Assembly: GCA_004020315.1 (NCBI GenBank)
Contig: SAQG01000037.1
Span: 1 to 64,000, forward strand
Source of the DNA: Mesorhizobium sp.
GTDB taxonomy: Bacteria; Pseudomonadota; Alphaproteobacteria; Rhizobiales; Rhizobiaceae
Direction: 5' to 3'
Length of the DNA: 64,000 nucleotides
Shown in pieces: positions 37,118 through 45,875 of this stretch. Within the stretch, counting starts at the first letter, position 1. The number at the start of each line of letters is the position of its first letter. The position numbers and the translations under genes were made by a program. The notes beneath the pieces are model-generated. The model had not been told where the DNA came from, made no database searches, and was given only the letters and a program-made list of their open reading frames with translations.

Positions 37118-37969
37118 TCAGACATGGTCGACCTCTCTGTTCAGGTGTTCAGGATAGTAGTGCTTCCGCTTTATCCAGCGAAAATTCTCGAATGGCGTAA
37201 TGGTTGCAACATCAATGTCGCCGGACACGTACTCCGGCACGGCGCGAAAGCGAAAGACCTTTTTCGTCAGATCTGCAAGAAATTCGGTCAAGTCGATTGC
37301 GTCCTGTATTGGCATCACAGGTGACAACAGTGGGAGATACAACTCGGGCGCGACGCTCTTGTATAGGTCTGGGTGGCTGTCGGGTGTCACTCCGTTGTCC
37401 ATCAGTATTTTCTCAAGCTTCCATCCAAATCCGTTAATAAGCCGTTGGATCGGATCGGGTTGACCGCCGTAGTAGATGCCGACCTGGCCGGTACCAGCTC
37501 GTAGCTCAGGCTCCTCGATCTTGCCCTGAAACACCCGCAGACGCCATAACTCTGGAAACATTTCGCCAGCTGAGTAGCCACCGATCCAGAGCTCGAAACC
37601 GCCATCAAAGCCTTCGATCTTCCCAAACGCCTCCGAGTACTTCTCCTCGAGAAAGAATTTGTGCGCAGCGGCGACAACCTCTTTCATGGTGTACTTTCCA
37701 GGCAAAGCTAGGTCACCACCTTCCGCGATCATCCTTCGGAACTGCTTCGCTAGCATAGCGATCGAAGCTTGCCCGAAATTGCCTAGGCCGCTGGTCATGG
37801 CCATGATCGGAAATTCACGATGCAACTGGAACAGTTTATTCCCATGCCGATAGACTTGTTGGATCGGAACGCCGTCGCCGTCTTTCTCGCCCAGCCCGTC
37901 AAACGACGTCGCGCTGTCCGCTGCAAAAACCATGCATTCGTTTACTTTGACGCAAACGCAAACCGTCAT
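37118..37969 (-). CDS. Proteasome beta-subunit-like (T1-type) Ntn-hydrolase
   Basis: M|TVCVCVKVNECMVFAADSATS: Thr directly after Met, Asp17 in AADS; NKLFQL...IMAMTSGLGNFGQASIAMLAKQF like the KI...MAISG..AD region; ELWIGGYSAGEMFPELWRL and GTGQVGIYYGGQPDPIQRLI like later proteasome strands. Strong RBS AAAGGAGGGGG upstream. Confidence 0.65.
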   Translation of the reverse strand: MTVCVCVKVNECMVFAADSATSFDGLGEKDGDGVPIQQVYRHGNKLFQLHREFPIMAMTSGLGNFGQASIAMLAKQFRRMIAEGGDLALPGKYTMKEVVAAAHKFFLEEKYSEAFGKIEGFDGGFELWIGGYSAGEMFPELWRLRVFQGKIEEPELRAGTGQVGIYYGGQPDPIQRLINGFGWKLEKILMDNGVTPDSHPDLYKSVAPELYLPLLSPVMPIQDAIDLTEFLADLTKKVFRFRAVPEYVSGDIDVATITPFENFRWIKRKHYYPEHLNREVDHV

Positions 37970-38055
37970 GATCGATCCCCCTCCTTTCAGAAAGGCTCCG
38001 ATTCCGTCGATGTGTCAACTTTGCGGCTACAACAGTGCAGGGGGAGAATCGCATC

Positions 38056-38076
38056 TGTAGCCCCCTATGTAGCCCT
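38056..38076. promoter_or_regulatory. Candidate integrase arm-type sites, right end (TGTAGCCCC; TGTAGCCCT)
   Basis: ctgtagccccctatgtagccctga, same motif as left end and internal site. Confidence 0.5.
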
Positions 38077-38134
38077 GAAGCTAGTTCGCCAGATTGGCGA
38101 AGGCACCGAATGTCAGCTAAGTCTTTGAAATTGT

Positions 38135-38209
38135 TGGCTCCCCGGGCCGGATTCGAACCAGCGACCAACCGGTTAACAGCCGGTTGCTCTACCACTGAGC
38201 TACCGGGGA
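38135..38209 (-). tRNA. tRNA-Asn(GTT), intact, CCA encoded
   Basis: Reverse complement TCCCCGGTAGCTCAGTGGTAGAGCAACCGGCTGTTAACCGGTTGGTCGCTGGTTCGAATCCGGCCCGGGGAGCCA folds as a cloverleaf. Confidence 0.97.
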
Positions 38210-38430
38210 ACAGAGGCTCTCATGTGAGTGGCGCAGCCTATAGCAAACCCGTTTCGGCTTTGCAAAGAAGCATTTCGTATTTTTCGGCGCTTTTTCGCGC
38301 CACGATTTCTCGCAATCATGTGCCCGCGTCCTCATATGAGCCGTCTGACGGGGTGCGCGGAACCGAAAACGCGGTTGCGGCTTTCGTCAGCTGATGCTTT
38401 TACTTTGCCCGAACGGACCACTAACCCGAC

Positions 38431-38691
38431 ATGAGCGCAGCAAGCCACAACCATCCACCAGCACGGAAAATATCGGTCTTCGGCCGTCAGTTCACCATGC
38501 CGCGCTCGCGCGGCCTCAGGATTGCGATCGGCGTTGTGCTGATCTTCGGCGGCATTCTCGGCTTCCTGCCGATCCTGGGCTTCTGGATGATTCCGATCGG
38601 ATTGCTGGTGCTCTCCTACGAGTTTGCCTTGGTGCGCCGCCACCGGCGCCGGCTCGTCGTGTGGTGGGAGCGGCGGCGGCGGCCGAACTGA
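38431..38691 (+). CDS. Small membrane protein
   Basis: 86 aa: LRIAIGVVLIFGGILGFLPILGFWMIPIGLLVLSYEFALVRRHRRRLVVWWERRRR. Confidence 0.7.
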   Translation: MSAASHNHPPARKISVFGRQFTMPRSRGLRIAIGVVLIFGGILGFLPILGFWMIPIGLLVLSYEFALVRRHRRRLVVWWERRRRPN

Positions 38692-39016
38692 CGGGCTTGC
38701 ACCGCGTGGCAAGCCTCTGTGAAGGGGCGTCTTCCGTTTCGGCTCAACTGGCTAATGTCTGGAGCGCTTTTCCCGGCCCTCGCAATTCTCCTTCAGAAAG
38801 GCGGACTTGCTGCTTACCTGACGTAAGGTCCAGGCCCGGCTTTCTTTGCCATATTCCGTACTTAACAGTTAACTAATATCTTAATTGCAGCATGCGTATC
38901 GACGATTCGATGCGTGGCCATCATGGCGAGGGGAAACCGTCCGGAATGCACCATGGCCGCTTGACGGCATTTTCGCCGCAACCTATTGGAACCGGGTGGA
39001 ACGCCGGGAGCAATGA

Positions 39017-39090
39017 GGCCTCGTGGCGGAGTGGTTACGCAGAGGACTGCAAATCCTTGCACCCCGGTTCGATTCCGGGCGAGGCCTCCA
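39017..39090 (+). tRNA. tRNA-Cys(GCA), CCA encoded
   Basis: GGCCTCGTGGCGGAGTGGTTACGCAGAGGACTGCAAATCCTTGCACCCCGGTTCGATTCCGGGCGAGGCCTCCA. Confidence 0.96.
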
Positions 39091-39197
39091 AATGCCCAAG
39101 CTCCCGCGCACCAGCGCCAGAGGGCTTGAGTTCCGGTCGAAATAAGCCGCGGTTTTGGCGCGGCAAGCAGATTGGTTTTGAGCGGATTGGTTGGAAC

Positions 39198-39866
39198 ATG
39201 AGCGCTGATTTTGCCGAACGTCGGGTGAAAATGGTCGATGGCCAGATTCGCACCACCGACGTTACCAGCGCGCCGCTGCTCGAGGCGATGCTTGTCGTGC
39301 CGCGCGAGGCCTTTGTCGCTCCCGGCCAGCGCGATCTAGCCTATATCGACGAGGACATCCGCATCGCCAGTGGAGCGGATGGTCCACGCTATCTCATGGA
39401 GCCTTCGCCGCTGGCCAAGCTGATGCAGCTGGCCGAGATCGGCCCTGGCGATTCGGCGCTCGATGTCGGCTGCGGCACCGGCTATGCGGCGGCGATCCTG
39501 TCGCGGCTGACAAAGTCGGTCGTTGCGCTGGAAAGCGATCCGGCATTGGCCGAGACCGCCATGTCAACGCTTTCGGCGCTGGGCTGCGACAATGTCAGCG
39601 TGGTCAAGGGACCGCTGCCGGAAGGCCATGCCGCGGGAGCACCCTACGATGTCATTTTCATCGGCGGCAGCGTGGAGAAGGTGCCGGAGTCGCTGCTCGA
39701 TCAGCTTGCGGAAGGCGGTCGGCTCGTCGCCGTCGAAGGGCAGGGGAATTCGGGTGTGGCCCGATTGTTTCTGAAAACAGGGGGGGTTGTAACCGGAAGA
39801 GGCGCATTTAATGCGGCAATTAAGCCACTACCGGGATTCGAACGTATTCGTGCGTTTGAGTTCTGA
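39198..39866 (+). CDS. Protein-L-isoaspartate O-methyltransferase family protein
   Basis: MVDGQIRTTDVTSAPLLEAMLVVPREAFV...ALDVGCGTGYAAAILSRL. Confidence 0.88.
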   Translation: MSADFAERRVKMVDGQIRTTDVTSAPLLEAMLVVPREAFVAPGQRDLAYIDEDIRIASGADGPRYLMEPSPLAKLMQLAEIGPGDSALDVGCGTGYAAAILSRLTKSVVALESDPALAETAMSTLSALGCDNVSVVKGPLPEGHAAGAPYDVIFIGGSVEKVPESLLDQLAEGGRLVAVEGQGNSGVARLFLKTGGVVTGRGAFNAAIKPLPGFERIRAFEF

Positions 39867-39980
39867 GTGATTTTGGCTTGCAGCAAACGCGTTGTCATGT
39901 TCGCTTGCGCTTGAACAATCGTTGCTGATCCGCACAACCGGGGTGTTCTTTTTGGGGGCTGACAGCAGGGAACCTGAAAC

Positions 39981-40024
39981 ACACCGCGCCGGCTGCTCGA
40001 ATGAGAGAAGCCGGCGCGGTGTGG
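39981..40024. terminator. Strong hairpin (15-bp perfect arms) between pcm-like and tolC
   Basis: CACACCGCGCCGGCT-(14 nt)-AGCCGGCGCGGTGTG. Confidence 0.6.
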
Positions 40025-40053
40025 TTCCCATGCAAAACGAATGAGGGAATAAC

Positions 40054-41460
40054 GTGCCGTCTTTACGCAAGAGTCTTTTTGCCGCCGTCCTCTTTTCCGC
40101 GACCGCGCTTTCTCCGCTGGCCGCCTCGGCGGAAACCATTCTTGGTGCACTTTCAAAAGCCTACCAGAACAATTCCCAGCTCAATTCGGCCCGCGCCGGC
40201 GTCCGCGTCACCGACGAGGGCGTCGCCATCGCCAAGTCCGGCTGGCGCCCGACCATCACCGGTTCTGCGGACATCGACTTCTCCAGAAGCCATTTCGATG
40301 CCCGTACCAATCTCGGCTCAAACCGAGGCCTGACGTTAACCACCGGCAACTTCGGCGTCCAGATCGACCAGACCCTGTTCGACGGCTTTCAGACCAGGAA
40401 CAACGTTGCCGCTGCCGAATCGCGGGTCCGCGCCTCGGTCGAGAGCCTGCGCAACACCGAAGAGAACATTCTGTTCAACGCGGCGAGCGCTTATATGGAC
40501 GTGATTCGCGACCGCCAAGTGGCGGTGCTGACGGAGCAGAACCTGCAGTTCCTGACCGAACAGGCGCGTGCGGCGCGCTCGCGATTCGAAGTCGGCGAAG
40601 GCACCCGCACCGACGTGGCACAGGCCGATGCCGAACGCTCCTCCGCTGTGGCGGAACTGGCCGCCGCCCGCGCGCAGGCGCTGGCAAGCGCTGCTACCTA
40701 TCGCCAGATCGTAGGCGACGAGCCGGGCAGGCTCAGGCCCGCATCGCCGCTGTCGAAGCTGTTGCCGTCGAACCTCGATGCGGCGATCGCGATTGCATCC
40801 AGCGAGCACCCGGCCATCCTCGCCACCCAGCATCTGGTCGACGCGGCGGCGTTTACGGTGAAATCGGCCGAAGGCGCGCTGCTGCCGCAGCTTTCGGCTT
40901 CCGCCGGCGTTTCCAGCGCCTATCGCAGGACGAGTCCGGGCTCTGCCGATACGGGGCAGGACGGCAAGACCAATTCGGCCAGCATCGGTGCCACGTTGAC
41001 TATACCGATCTATTCGGGCGGGCGGACGTCGGCGATAGTGCGTCAGAATAAGGAATCGCTTAGCCAGGCCCGGATCGAGGTCGATGTCAGCCGCGACACC
41101 GTGCGGCAGGCCGTGACCTCGGCGTGGACGCAATATATCGCCGCCCGGCAAACCGTTGTGGCCAACAGGCAGGTGATCGCCGCCGCGCAGCTTGCCTTGA
41201 GCGGCGTCATCGAGGAGCGCAATGTCGGCCAGCGCACCACGCTCGACGTTCTCAACGCCCAAGCCACACTCATCACCGCCAAGATCAACCAGGCCAGTTC
41301 CGAACGCGATTTGGTGGTGGCGAGCTATGCCATCCTCTCGGCGATCGGTCGTCTTTCGGTCGAGCGTCTCGCCCTTCAGGTGACGAAATACAGACCCGAA
41401 GAGCATTACAATGCGGTCAAGGACAAGTGGTTCGGCCTGCGCACGCCGGACGGCCGCTGA
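40054..41460 (+). CDS. tolC: TolC family outer membrane protein
   Basis: Signal peptide, ETILGALSKAYQNNSQLNSARAGVRVTDEGVAIAKSGWRPTITGSAD...VRQAVTSAWTQYIAARQTVVANRQVI...GQRTTLDVLNAQATL. Confidence 0.93.
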   Translation: MPSLRKSLFAAVLFSATALSPLAASAETILGALSKAYQNNSQLNSARAGVRVTDEGVAIAKSGWRPTITGSADIDFSRSHFDARTNLGSNRGLTLTTGNFGVQIDQTLFDGFQTRNNVAAAESRVRASVESLRNTEENILFNAASAYMDVIRDRQVAVLTEQNLQFLTEQARAARSRFEVGEGTRTDVAQADAERSSAVAELAAARAQALASAATYRQIVGDEPGRLRPASPLSKLLPSNLDAAIAIASSEHPAILATQHLVDAAAFTVKSAEGALLPQLSASAGVSSAYRRTSPGSADTGQDGKTNSASIGATLTIPIYSGGRTSAIVRQNKESLSQARIEVDVSRDTVRQAVTSAWTQYIAARQTVVANRQVIAAAQLALSGVIEERNVGQRTTLDVLNAQATLITAKINQASSERDLVVASYAILSAIGRLSVERLALQVTKYRPEEHYNAVKDKWFGLRTPDGR

Positions 41461-41487
41461 TCTCTACCCGTATCAAATTCCGTCGAG

Positions 41488-41545
41488 TTTCAACAGATTA
41501 GGGCCCGCGCGTTCAAAGGAACGCGCGGGCCCTAATCTGTTGAAA
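41488..41545. terminator. Perfect 27-bp-arm hairpin downstream of tolC
   Basis: TTTCAACAGATTAGGGCCCGCGCGTTC-AAAG-GAACGCGCGGGCCCTAATCTGTTGAAA. Confidence 0.7.
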
Positions 41546-41663
41546 TCCAACACGCCCTCAGATTGGGGATTCTCGTAAGGCGATCCGTCGGTTACGCTGT
41601 CGCCATGATTCGAATCCGGTTTGGCCGGACGGAAATCTGCAACGAGTCACAAGGGCGGCGGAT

Positions 41664-42560
41664 GTGACGATGGCGACGGCAAGCAGCGTACAGCGCGAAC
41701 CTTCCATGGAGGAGATACTGGCTTCCATCAGGAGGATCATCGAGGACAACGATACCGGCCGCAAGCAGCCGGACGAAGCGGATGACCTGCCGCAGGATTT
41801 GACGTCGGTCGCGGCACCGGCGGCAGGCGGGGCGCCGCCGGCGGCAGGCGGGGCGCCGCCGGAGGCAGGCGGGGCGCCGCCGGGGGTGAGCCCGTTTCTC
41901 GCCGAATTGCGTCCGGGATTCGACGCCAGGAGGCCGGCCACGCTGACCGAGGTGCAGGCGCAACCGTCGACCGCCGAGCCTGTCGTCGCACGCGTGGAGC
42001 CGCCGGTGCGTTCCGACCCGACTCCGGTCAATGCGCCGGCGACGCTTGCTGAAGTAAGTGCCAAGGTCGCAGCCGAACCTGCCCCGGCCGCCAAGCCGGA
42101 GGCGCCTGCGACGGCAGGGATTGCGGAGACGCCCGACAGCATCGTTGCCGATTGGCGGCGTGAGATCGCCGCAGTCGGCGAGGCGATGACCGCGGCCAAG
42201 CCGGACAGGGCCGAGGTGCGACGGACGCCCGACGCCGACCACAAGGCCGAGGTTTTCGAGAATGCGGCCGAACCTGCTTTCGAGCCGGCCCCGCCACGAA
42301 GCGGGTTGGCGCGCCCGGCGACAAGCGAGGCACCGTCCACTCGTCCGGCGATCCTTTCCGAACACACGGGCCGGCAGGTGGCCGCTGCCTTCGGCGAGCT
42401 TTCGGATGCGTTCGCCAGCCGCAGCAAGAAAACTTTCGACGAGATGGCCGAGGAGATGCTGAGGCCCATGCTGCAGGACTGGCTGGACAATAATCTGCCG
42501 ACGCTGGTCGAGCGGCTGGTGCGCGAGGAAATCGAACGCGTGGCGCGCGGCGCGCAGTAA
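41664..42560 (+). CDS. popZ: PopZ family (DUF2497) polar organizing protein
   Basis: REPSMEEILASIRRIIEDND N-terminus and LRPMLQDWLDNNLPTLVERLVREEIERVARG C-terminus. Confidence 0.88.
   Translation: MTMATASSVQREPSMEEILASIRRIIEDNDTGRKQPDEADDLPQDLTSVAAPAAGGAPPAAGGAPPEAGGAPPGVSPFLAELRPGFDARRPATLTEVQAQPSTAEPVVARVEPPVRSDPTPVNAPATLAEVSAKVAAEPAPAAKPEAPATAGIAETPDSIVADWRREIAAVGEAMTAAKPDRAEVRRTPDADHKAEVFENAAEPAFEPAPPRSGLARPATSEAPSTRPAILSEHTGRQVAAAFGELSDAFASRSKKTFDEMAEEMLRPMLQDWLDNNLPTLVERLVREEIERVARGAQ
41819..41882 (+). repeat. 21-bp tandem repeat (3 copies) encoding AAGGAPP in PopZ linker
   Basis: gcggcaggcggggcgccgccg repeated; protein AAGGAPPAAGGAPPEAGGAPP. Confidence 0.9.
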
Positions 42561-42580
42561 TTTCAGGGGACCTGTCGAGA

Positions 42581-42610
42581 ACAAAACGCCGCCTCAGGGC
42601 GGCGTTTTGT
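42581..42610 (+). terminator. Intrinsic terminator after popZ
   Basis: acaaaacgccgcc-tca-gggcggcgttttgt. Confidence 0.85.
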
Positions 42611-42784
42611 TGAATTTGGACTCAGCCCCTTCCGGCCAATGATTGCGTCGACGATCACCAAAGCAAATTGCGTCAGACAAAGGCAAGCACTCGACCGGCC
42701 AATTGTCGAAATCGGCGCCGCCCCTCAGTCACGATCCTCGGCGCTTTTCTGCAGCGTTCGCGATTGGCGAAAGCCCAGTGCAGG

Positions 42785-42850
42785 CTTCTTTTCCCCGTCA
42801 CTATACGGGGAGAAATGCCCGGCAGCGCAATGAGGGGCAGCGCCAACCTG
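42785..42850. repeat. Putative rhizobial dispersed intergenic repeat
   Basis: ttttccccgtcactatacggggagaaatgcccggcagcgcaatgaggggcagcgccaacctg resembles repeats common between Mesorhizobium genes (from memory). Confidence 0.45.
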
Positions 42851-43010
42851 GAAGCGATTGCCCTGCGACGCTCATTTCCGTGAGTTGCCCAAAGCCGCCC
42901 CGGCGCTATCTATTGGCACGGCCGTCCGCCGCTCGCTTGCGGTTGACTTGCCAACTGCCTTCCGATTTACACCGAACCCAACACATCCCGAAAGCTCGGA
43001 ACCTCTTTCC

Positions 43011-45794
43011 ATGCTCGAAAAAACCTACGACGCCAAAATCGTCGAGCCGAAGATCGCCAAAATCTGGGAGGAGGCCGACGCGTTTCGTGCCGGCGCAGGC
43101 GCCGAAGAGGGCGCGGAAGCCTTCACGATCGTCATCCCGCCGCCGAACGTCACCGGCTCGCTGCATATGGGTCATGCGCTCAACAACACGCTGCAGGACA
43201 TTCTGGTGCGCTTCGAGCGCATGCGCGGCAAGAACGTGCTGTGGCAGCCCGGCATGGACCATGCCGGTATCGCCACGCAGATGGTGGTCGAGCGCCAGCT
43301 CATGGAGAAGCAGATCCATCGCCGCGACCTGACGCGCGATGAGTTCATCGACAAAGTCTGGGAGTGGAAGGCTGAATCCGGCGGCGCGATTCTTAACCAG
43401 CTGAAGCGGCTCGGCGCCTCCGCCGATTGGAGCAGAGAGCGCTTCACCATGGACGAGGGCCTATCCAAGGCGGTGCTCGAAGTGTTCGTCACGCTCTACA
43501 AGGAAGGCCTGATCTACAAGGACAAGCGCCTTGTCAACTGGGATCCGAAGCTCTTGACTGCGATTTCCGACCTCGAAGTCGAACAGCAGGAGGTCAACGG
43601 CAATCTCTGGCATTTCCGCTATCCCGTCGAGGGCGAGGTCTTCGATCCGGAAAATCCAAAAACCTTCATCACCGTGGCGACGACGCGGCCCGAGACGATG
43701 CTGGGCGATACGGCGGTGGCGGTGCATCCCGACGACGAGCGTTTTCGGCATCTGGTCGGCAAGAACCTCGTCCTACCGATCGTCGGCCGCGAGATCCCGG
43801 TGGTGGCGGACCAATATTCCGATCCGGAAAAGGGCAGCGGCGCGGTCAAGATCACGCCAGCGCACGACTTCAACGACTTCGAGGTCGGCAGGCGCCACAA
43901 GTTGCCGGCGATCAATATCCTCACCGTCGAGGCGGCGGTGACCCTCACGGACAATGAGGATTTTCTCGCCGGGCTGGAGGTGACGCCCGAGCGCCAGGCC
44001 GTCTGGGATGAACTCGACGGCCTCGATCGTTTCTTCGCGCGTAAAAAGATCGTCGAGCTGATGGAGGCAGGCGGTTTCCTCGAAAAGGTCGAGCCGCATC
44101 GCCATACCGTGCCGCATGGCGATCGCGGCGGCGTGCCGATCGAACCGTTCCTGACCGAACAATGGTACGCGAACGCGGCGGAGCTCGCCAAGCCGGCGAT
44201 CGCATCTGTGCGCGAGGGCCGCACCAAGTTCGTGCCGAAAAACTGGGAAAAGACCTATTTTGACTGGATGGAGAACATCCAGCCCTGGTGCATTTCGCGC
44301 CAGCTCTGGTGGGGTCACCAGATCCCGGCCTGGTACGGGCCGGACGGACGCATCTTCGTCGAGAAGACCGAGGAGGAGGCTCTCGCAGCCGCCATCGAAT
44401 ATTATCTAGCGCTGGAAGGGCCGTGGAAGGCCTGGGTCGAGGACAAGCTCGAAAACTTCAAGCCGGGCGAGATACTGACCCGCGACGAGGATGTGCTCGA
44501 CACATGGTTTTCGTCGGCGCTGTGGCCGTTCTCGACGCTCGGCTGGCCGGACCAGACGCCGGAGCTGAAAACCTATTACCAGACCGACGTGCTGGTGACC
44601 GGCTTCGACATCATCTTCTTTTGGGTCGCTCGCATGATGATGATGGGCCTCCATTTCATGGACGAGGAGCCGTTCCACACCGTCTATGTCCATGCGCTGG
44701 TGCGCGACAAGAACGGGCAGAAGATGTCGAAGTCGAAAGGCAACGTCATCGACCCGCTCGATCTCATCGACGAATACGGCGCCGACGCGCTGCGCTTCAC
44801 GCTGACGGTGATGGCGGCGCAAGGGCGCGACGTGAAGCTCGATCCGGCTCGCATCGCCGGCTACCGCAACTTCGGCACCAAGCTGTGGAACGCGACCCGT
44901 TTTGCCGAGATGAACGACGTCGCGAGAAACGATGAGTTCTGGCTGAACGACGCCAAGCTGGCGGTTAACCGCTGGATCCTGACCGAATTGACACGCGCCG
45001 CGCGCGAAATCACCGATGGCATCACCTCATACCGGTTCAACGAGGCTGCGGGCGCGGCCTACCGCTTCGTCTGGAACCTGTTCTGCGACTGGTACCTGGA
45101 ACTGCTGAAGCCGGTGTTCATGGGAACGGACGAGGCTGCAAAGGCCGAAAGCCGGGCTTGCGTCGCCTTCGTGCTCGACGAAATCTATAAGCTGTTGCAT
45201 CCGATGATGCCGTTCATGACCGAAGAGCTGTGGGCTGAAACGGCCGGCGAGGGCAAGGAACGGCCGTCGCTGCTCTGCCATGCCGCTTGGCCGTCGCCCG
45301 ACTTCGAGGATGAGGCAGCGGCCGCGGACATCAACTGGCTGGTCGATCTCGTCTCGGGCATCCGCTCCGTGCGCTCGGAAATGAACGTGCCACCGGCGGC
45401 GATCGCGCCGCTGATGGTGATCGGCGCTAACACCGCGACCCACGAAAGGCTTGAGCGCCAGGCATCGGCCATCAAGCGACTGGCGCGGGTCGGCGACATC
45501 TCGCTGGTCGATACGGCGCCCAAGGGCTCCGCCCAGATCGTGCTCAACGAGGCGACCATCTGCCTGCCGCTCGGCAGCCTGATCGACCTTACCGCCGAGG
45601 CGGCGCGGCTGCAGAAGGAGCTGGTTAAGGTTACCGAAGAGATCGCCCGCCTGCACAAGAAGCTGTCCAACGAGAAATTCGTCGCCAACGCGCCGGAAGA
45701 TGTCGTGGAAGCCGAGCGCGAAAAACTCGCCGAATATCGCGAGGCGCAAGAAAAACTTTCGGTGGCGCTGACACGAGTGCGCGAAGCCGGTTGA
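43011..45794 (+). CDS. valS: Valine--tRNA ligase
   Basis: FTIVIPPPNVTGSLHMGHALNNTLQDILVRFERMRG; KMSKSKGNVIDPLDLIDEYGADALRFTL; C-terminal coiled coil. Confidence 0.98.
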   Translation: MLEKTYDAKIVEPKIAKIWEEADAFRAGAGAEEGAEAFTIVIPPPNVTGSLHMGHALNNTLQDILVRFERMRGKNVLWQPGMDHAGIATQMVVERQLMEKQIHRRDLTRDEFIDKVWEWKAESGGAILNQLKRLGASADWSRERFTMDEGLSKAVLEVFVTLYKEGLIYKDKRLVNWDPKLLTAISDLEVEQQEVNGNLWHFRYPVEGEVFDPENPKTFITVATTRPETMLGDTAVAVHPDDERFRHLVGKNLVLPIVGREIPVVADQYSDPEKGSGAVKITPAHDFNDFEVGRRHKLPAINILTVEAAVTLTDNEDFLAGLEVTPERQAVWDELDGLDRFFARKKIVELMEAGGFLEKVEPHRHTVPHGDRGGVPIEPFLTEQWYANAAELAKPAIASVREGRTKFVPKNWEKTYFDWMENIQPWCISRQLWWGHQIPAWYGPDGRIFVEKTEEEALAAAIEYYLALEGPWKAWVEDKLENFKPGEILTRDEDVLDTWFSSALWPFSTLGWPDQTPELKTYYQTDVLVTGFDIIFFWVARMMMMGLHFMDEEPFHTVYVHALVRDKNGQKMSKSKGNVIDPLDLIDEYGADALRFTLTVMAAQGRDVKLDPARIAGYRNFGTKLWNATRFAEMNDVARNDEFWLNDAKLAVNRWILTELTRAAREITDGITSYRFNEAAGAAYRFVWNLFCDWYLELLKPVFMGTDEAAKAESRACVAFVLDEIYKLLHPMMPFMTEELWAETAGEGKERPSLLCHAAWPSPDFEDEAAAADINWLVDLVSGIRSVRSEMNVPPAAIAPLMVIGANTATHERLERQASAIKRLARVGDISLVDTAPKGSAQIVLNEATICLPLGSLIDLTAEAARLQKELVKVTEEIARLHKKLSNEKFVANAPEDVVEAEREKLAEYREAQEKLSVALTRVREAG

Positions 45795-45825
45795 CCTCGC
45801 TGGTGTTTGAGAATCGGACTGTCTG

Positions 45826-45875
45826 AGCATCGAATCGTCCCAAAATCGGCTTCCGCTTTTGGGTCTGATGCTTGG
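45826..45875. repeat. Intergenic palindrome, same family as 60401-60464
   Basis: AGCATCgaatcgtcccAAAATCGGCTTCCGCTTTTgggtctGATGCT. Confidence 0.55.

Larger units (their letters stand above)
25576..38182. mobile_element. Integrative element in tRNA-Asn(GTT), att-to-att
   Basis: Perfect 48-bp direct repeat of the tRNA-Asn 3' part at 25576-25623 and 38135-38182; tyrosine integrase just inside the left end; mostly MGE/phage-like or unknown small ORFs between. Confidence 0.93.

Noticed and set aside
25576-38182. Complete functional prophage
   Set aside because: No recognisable terminase, portal, major capsid, protease or lysis genes; at most a partial virion-like module.
25576-38182. Known anti-phage defence system (restriction-modification, CBASS, Gabija, toxin-antitoxin etc.)
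   Set aside because: Read all island ORFs for nuclease, methyltransferase, cyclase, TIR or TA motifs and saw none recognisable; only the Ntn-hydrolase remains a speculative candidate.
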